A stretch of DNA of 64,000 nt from Poronia punctata (Eukaryota; Ascomycota; Sordariomycetes; Xylariales; Xylariaceae), in NCBI GenBank assembly GCA_022579005.1, contig MU401505.1, forward strand, positions 1 through 64,000, written 5' to 3'. Shown here one piece after another: positions 62,882-64,000 of the stretch; positions within the stretch are counted from its first letter, which is position 1; each line of letters opens with the position of its first letter. The position numbers and the translations under genes were made by a program. The notes under the pieces are model-generated. The model was not told the origin of the DNA. It ran no database searches and saw only the letters and a program-made list of their open reading frames with translations.

Positions 62882-64000
62882 TTAAGCAGGTATCGCTGCC
62901 GCTTCACCCATTGCTGGTTTGGGCGCGATCTGAACACCTCGTTCTGATCGGTTCTTTTTGGAGGATGTACTGGCAGCACGTGACTTGGCTGTCTCTCCAC
63001 CGGCGGCGAGCGCGGTAGGTTTGGCTGTCTTTTTCTTCTCCGCCTTCTTCATATTATTCGATTTCTTACCGGTGAAATCCGGATCGAGACCTTGATTGAT
63101 GTCGACCTCGCGAGCTTGCGCGACCAGCTCCGCGAGACCCAGCGCCTCGCAGGTCTTTGTGAAACCCTTGGAGACAGCCATGTCTTTGTAAACGGGCAGA
63201 TTGCCCGGCACGATCTGATTGAGCACGAACTTTGCGTTTCCGAACTTATGTTCCGTCTCCAGGGCGTAGCGTATGAACTGCCCCGCGACGTCTTCCCACG
63301 GAAGCAAGCGACCGCCGGTCTGGAAACAGCTCATGTTCTTCTCTGCCGCGGTGGCGATCATGGCGCCGTCGACGCCGAACTCGCGGATCAGCTCGCGCGC
63401 CTGGTCCCTGTTCTCCACGTCGCCGTTCATCAGGCAAGCCACGCCGGCTTCGCGGCAGATGTCGGCGACCATGCGCAGCTGGCCGCGGATGGCGCGCTCT
63501 CGGGGCCGCATGGGCGTCGTGCGGCAATGCACGGTGAGGCCGGTGATTCCCGTGGCGACGAGTCGGCGAACCAGCGCCTCGGTCTCGGCGGCGGTCTCGA
63601 GAATGCGGATCTTGACGCTGATGCCGATCTCGAACTCGGGCACGATGTTGGCCACGAGGGCCTCGAGGATGGCGCACAGCCTGTCCGGCGTCCGCAATAG
63701 GGCCGCGCCCATGCCGTCGTGCGTGCTGAAGGGTTTCGGACACCCGGCGTTGAGGTCTATGCCCGCCACATCGGCGGCGACTAATCTCGCGGCTTGCACG
63801 GCGAGCTCGGGATCCGACGAGCCGACTTGGAAGATGAGCTTGTCGGCTTCTTTCTCCGCGTGTAGGCGGAATATCACGCTATCCTTGACGTCCTTTACCG
63901 ACGATTTTCTCGTCCACTCGATGACCTTTGTGTCCGGGTTGTAGCGTCGCGTTGTTCCGATTATGGCTTTGGCGACCGTCTCGGGACCTGTGGCGAGGGA
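62882..64000 (-). CDS. DUS2: tRNA-dihydrouridine synthase 2 (partial, 5' end outside window)
   Basis: The C-terminal 372 codons, open to the right edge with no start, so the first exon(s) lie beyond the window. Dus2 reduces uridine 20 in the tRNA D-loop using FMN and NADPH. Visible motifs: LIFQVGSSDPELAVQAARLV, DLNAGCPKPFS with the catalytic Cys, GISVKIRI, GLTVHCRTTPMRPRERA, CLMNGDVENRDQA and the FMN-binding GVDGAMIATAAEKNMS region. The tail is Lys/Ala/Ser-rich (KKAEKKKTAKP and onward), probably a basic RNA-contacting or disordered extension in place of the animal double-stranded RNA-binding domain. The first visible residues are SLATGPETVAKAIIG. The DUS2 subfamily assignment is by overall pattern. 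Confidence 0.9.
   Translation of the reverse strand, partial: SLATGPETVAKAIIGTTRRYNPDTKVIEWTRKSSVKDVKDSVIFRLHAEKEADKLIFQVGSSDPELAVQAARLVAADVAGIDLNAGCPKPFSTHDGMGAALLRTPDRLCAILEALVANIVPEFEIGISVKIRILETAAETEALVRRLVATGITGLTVHCRTTPMRPRERAIRGQLRMVADICREAGVACLMNGDVENRDQARELIREFGVDGAMIATAAEKNMSCFQTGGRLLPWEDVAGQFIRYALETEHKFGNAKFVLNQIVPGNLPVYKDMAVSKGFTKTCEALGLAELVAQAREVDINQGLDPDFTGKKSNNMKKAEKKKTAKPTALAAGGETAKSRAASTSSKKNRSERGVQIAPKPAMGEAAAIPA

Overview
The window is nuclear DNA of a filamentous ascomycete (Pezizomycotina, most likely a Sordariomycete). The evidence is short introns of 56-156 bp with GT(A/G)NGT donors and CTAAC/CTGAC branch sites, a HET-domain gene, a Zn(II)2Cys6 regulator, a GT90/CAP10 gene, and an AT-rich block whose repeat copies differ only by transitions, the mark of repeat-induced point mutation (RIP). 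No species can be named from this alone. I predict 17 protein genes (16 complete, one cut by the right edge). Exon joins were done by hand, and every complete model keeps frame to its stop codon.

Layout. Positions 1-8060 are a gene-free, RIP-degraded transposon graveyard: a ~6.8-kb LTR-type element with a 5-bp target duplication lies inside an older inverted-repeat element. Normal base composition returns at about 8070. An F-box-like gene (8681-10392) is followed by 3 kb rich in short tandem and inverted repeats, including a 0.4-kb element with perfect 39-bp inverted arms. Next come a sphingosine/diacylglycerol kinase-like gene, a nine-exon ABC-F ATPase, a 6.4-kb gene desert, a hexose transporter and a 3.8-kb intergenic stretch with an assembly gap.

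The right half (30610-64000) is denser and mostly housekeeping: ARPC1 (actin nucleation), a U2B''-like snRNP protein, ATG10 (autophagy conjugation), a GH47 alpha-mannosidase, an amino-acid permease, a GT90 glycosyltransferase, a HET protein, a WD40-cyclophilin of the PPWD1 type, a Zn2Cys6 regulator, an FMN-dependent 2-hydroxyacid oxidase/dehydrogenase, GINS subunit Sld5, protein phosphatase methylesterase 1 and, running off the edge, tRNA-dihydrouridine synthase 2.

The genes do not form one pathway. ARPC1/U2B'' are divergent around a 502-bp shared promoter region; U2B''/ATG10, permease/GT90, regulator/FMN oxidase and PME1/DUS2 are convergent pairs. The most unusual feature is the Zn2Cys6 gene: a GC-AG intron splits the zinc-cluster motif, and a 6-nt microexon encodes only Tyr-Phe. 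I found no convincing tRNA, rRNA, CRISPR array or secondary-metabolite cluster, and no clearly new multi-gene system.
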